This document shows, in pieces, positions 63,590 to 64,000 of a stretch of 64,000 nt of DNA. Numbering within the stretch: the stretch's first letter is position 1; the number at the start of each line of letters is the position of its first letter. Location: the NCBI GenBank assembly GCA_002007465.1, contig LNAC01000030.1, positions 8,399,180-8,463,179 of the forward strand, in the 5' to 3' direction. The stretch comes from Ailurus styani. Its lineage: Eukaryota; Chordata; Mammalia; Carnivora; Ailuridae. Under the pieces are notes generated by a model, which was not told the DNA's origin, made no database searches, and saw only the letters and a list, made by a program, of their open reading frames with translations. Position numbers and translations under genes: made by a program.

Positions 63590-64000
63590 TGCCACGGGCG
63601 GGAGCGCCCCCCAGTCGCGCCCGACGTTCCGGATTTCTGCCGCCAAACGTTTAGGGCTCGGCGTCCCCCTTTCTCAGCCCTAGAGCCGCCCGGTGTAAAA
63701 TTTCAGAAGCCCGGGGTTGAGGGTGTGAGCAGGAAGTGCTTCTGCAGCCGTGCAGGAGGAGGGGTGCTGGCAGGGGAGGGTAGGCCCTCTCCGCCCTCCG
63801 CACCCCACCTCCGGTGTCCTCGCCCCGGTCCCGGGGCTCTTCTTCCCCTTTGCCCGCAAGGCTGTGCCGGCGGGATCCGGGCTGGGGAGGAGCGAAGCCC
63901 CGTCCGCCCGTTTCCTCGTCGCCGTCTTTCGGCCGCGCTCCCCGAAGGTGGAGGGGGTAACCCCCTCCCCCCCGCCGCCCCGAAAAGCCGCCCATGCCGG
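63590..64000 (-). promoter_or_regulatory. CpG-rich shoulder of a probable RUNX3 proximal (P2) promoter island
   Basis: CpG dinucleotides become frequent from about 63,590 to the window end (for example GGGCGGGAGCGCC, CGTCGCCGTCTTTCGGCCGCG), while the preceding intron is CpG-poor. The position is about 1.3 kb upstream, in transcript direction, of the central Runt exon, where the next exon and the P2 promoter are expected from the mammalian gene layout. No coding exon is recognisable here, so this may be the intron-side edge of the island. The assignment is by position and composition only. Confidence 0.5.

Noticed and set aside
63651..63995. Open frame at the right edge as a possible RUNX3 first exon
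   Set aside because: The translation does not match the expected RUNX N-terminal sequence, and no splice donor into the 62,326 exon in the right phase was found; the true exon is probably beyond the window.

Overview
This is a window of mammalian nuclear DNA, not a microbial locus. About twenty tRNA-derived SINEs carry the carnivore head (GGGTGGCTCAGTGGGTTAA, B box GGATCGAGGCC, CT-rich body, AAATAAATAAA tail). These are CAN/SINEC elements, so the source is a caniform carnivore. The frequent 'GCCTCTCTGCCTACTTGT' body variant suggests a mustelid-type subfamily, which is an inference from memory of the family. The rest of the repeat content is typical placental: antisense and sense L1 pieces, L2, MIR, MER5-like DNA transposons, and MLT1-like and MLT2-like LTRs.

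The only functional protein gene I can support is RUNX3, on the minus strand and entering from the right edge. Four coding exons are in the window: 62170-62326 (157 bp, Runt domain), 54033-54137 (105 bp, end of Runt domain), 43213-43371 (159 bp) and 37940-38466 (terminal exon ending in VWRPY-stop). They join in one frame with canonical AG/GT borders and give 315 residues. The N-terminal exon(s) lie beyond base 64000. A CpG-dense stretch at 63590-64000 is probably the left shoulder of the proximal (P2) promoter island. Two bases before the N-gap the last exon runs into G homopolymers, and 811 Ns (37098-37908) hide the start of the 3'UTR, which probably continues left to about 35.3 kb.

Bases 1 to about 35,000 are intergenic DNA downstream of RUNX3. 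By human synteny this is the RUNX3-CLIC4 interval. It holds a nearly intact RPS3A retrocopy (4177-5045, minus) with a perfect 15-bp target-site duplication. Its reading frame has picked up a new start codon from flanking DNA and is open for 272 codons. It also holds a 1.75-kb antisense L1 (15283-17030), a pair of MaLR-type LTRs interrupted by L1 and SINE, and a dense alternating-orientation SINE cluster (28.1-31.8 kb).

No CRISPR array, operon, tRNA or rRNA gene, or prokaryote-type system is present, and I found no credible new gene system. The points most worth checking are the chimeric RPS3A retrocopy ORF, an antisense SINE 77 bp from the RUNX3 terminal-exon acceptor, the lineage-specific changes in the RUNX3 C-terminal region, and a few repeat-poor blocks with strong transcription-factor motifs (60.84-61.11 kb, 32.74-33.06 kb) that could be RUNX3 enhancers.
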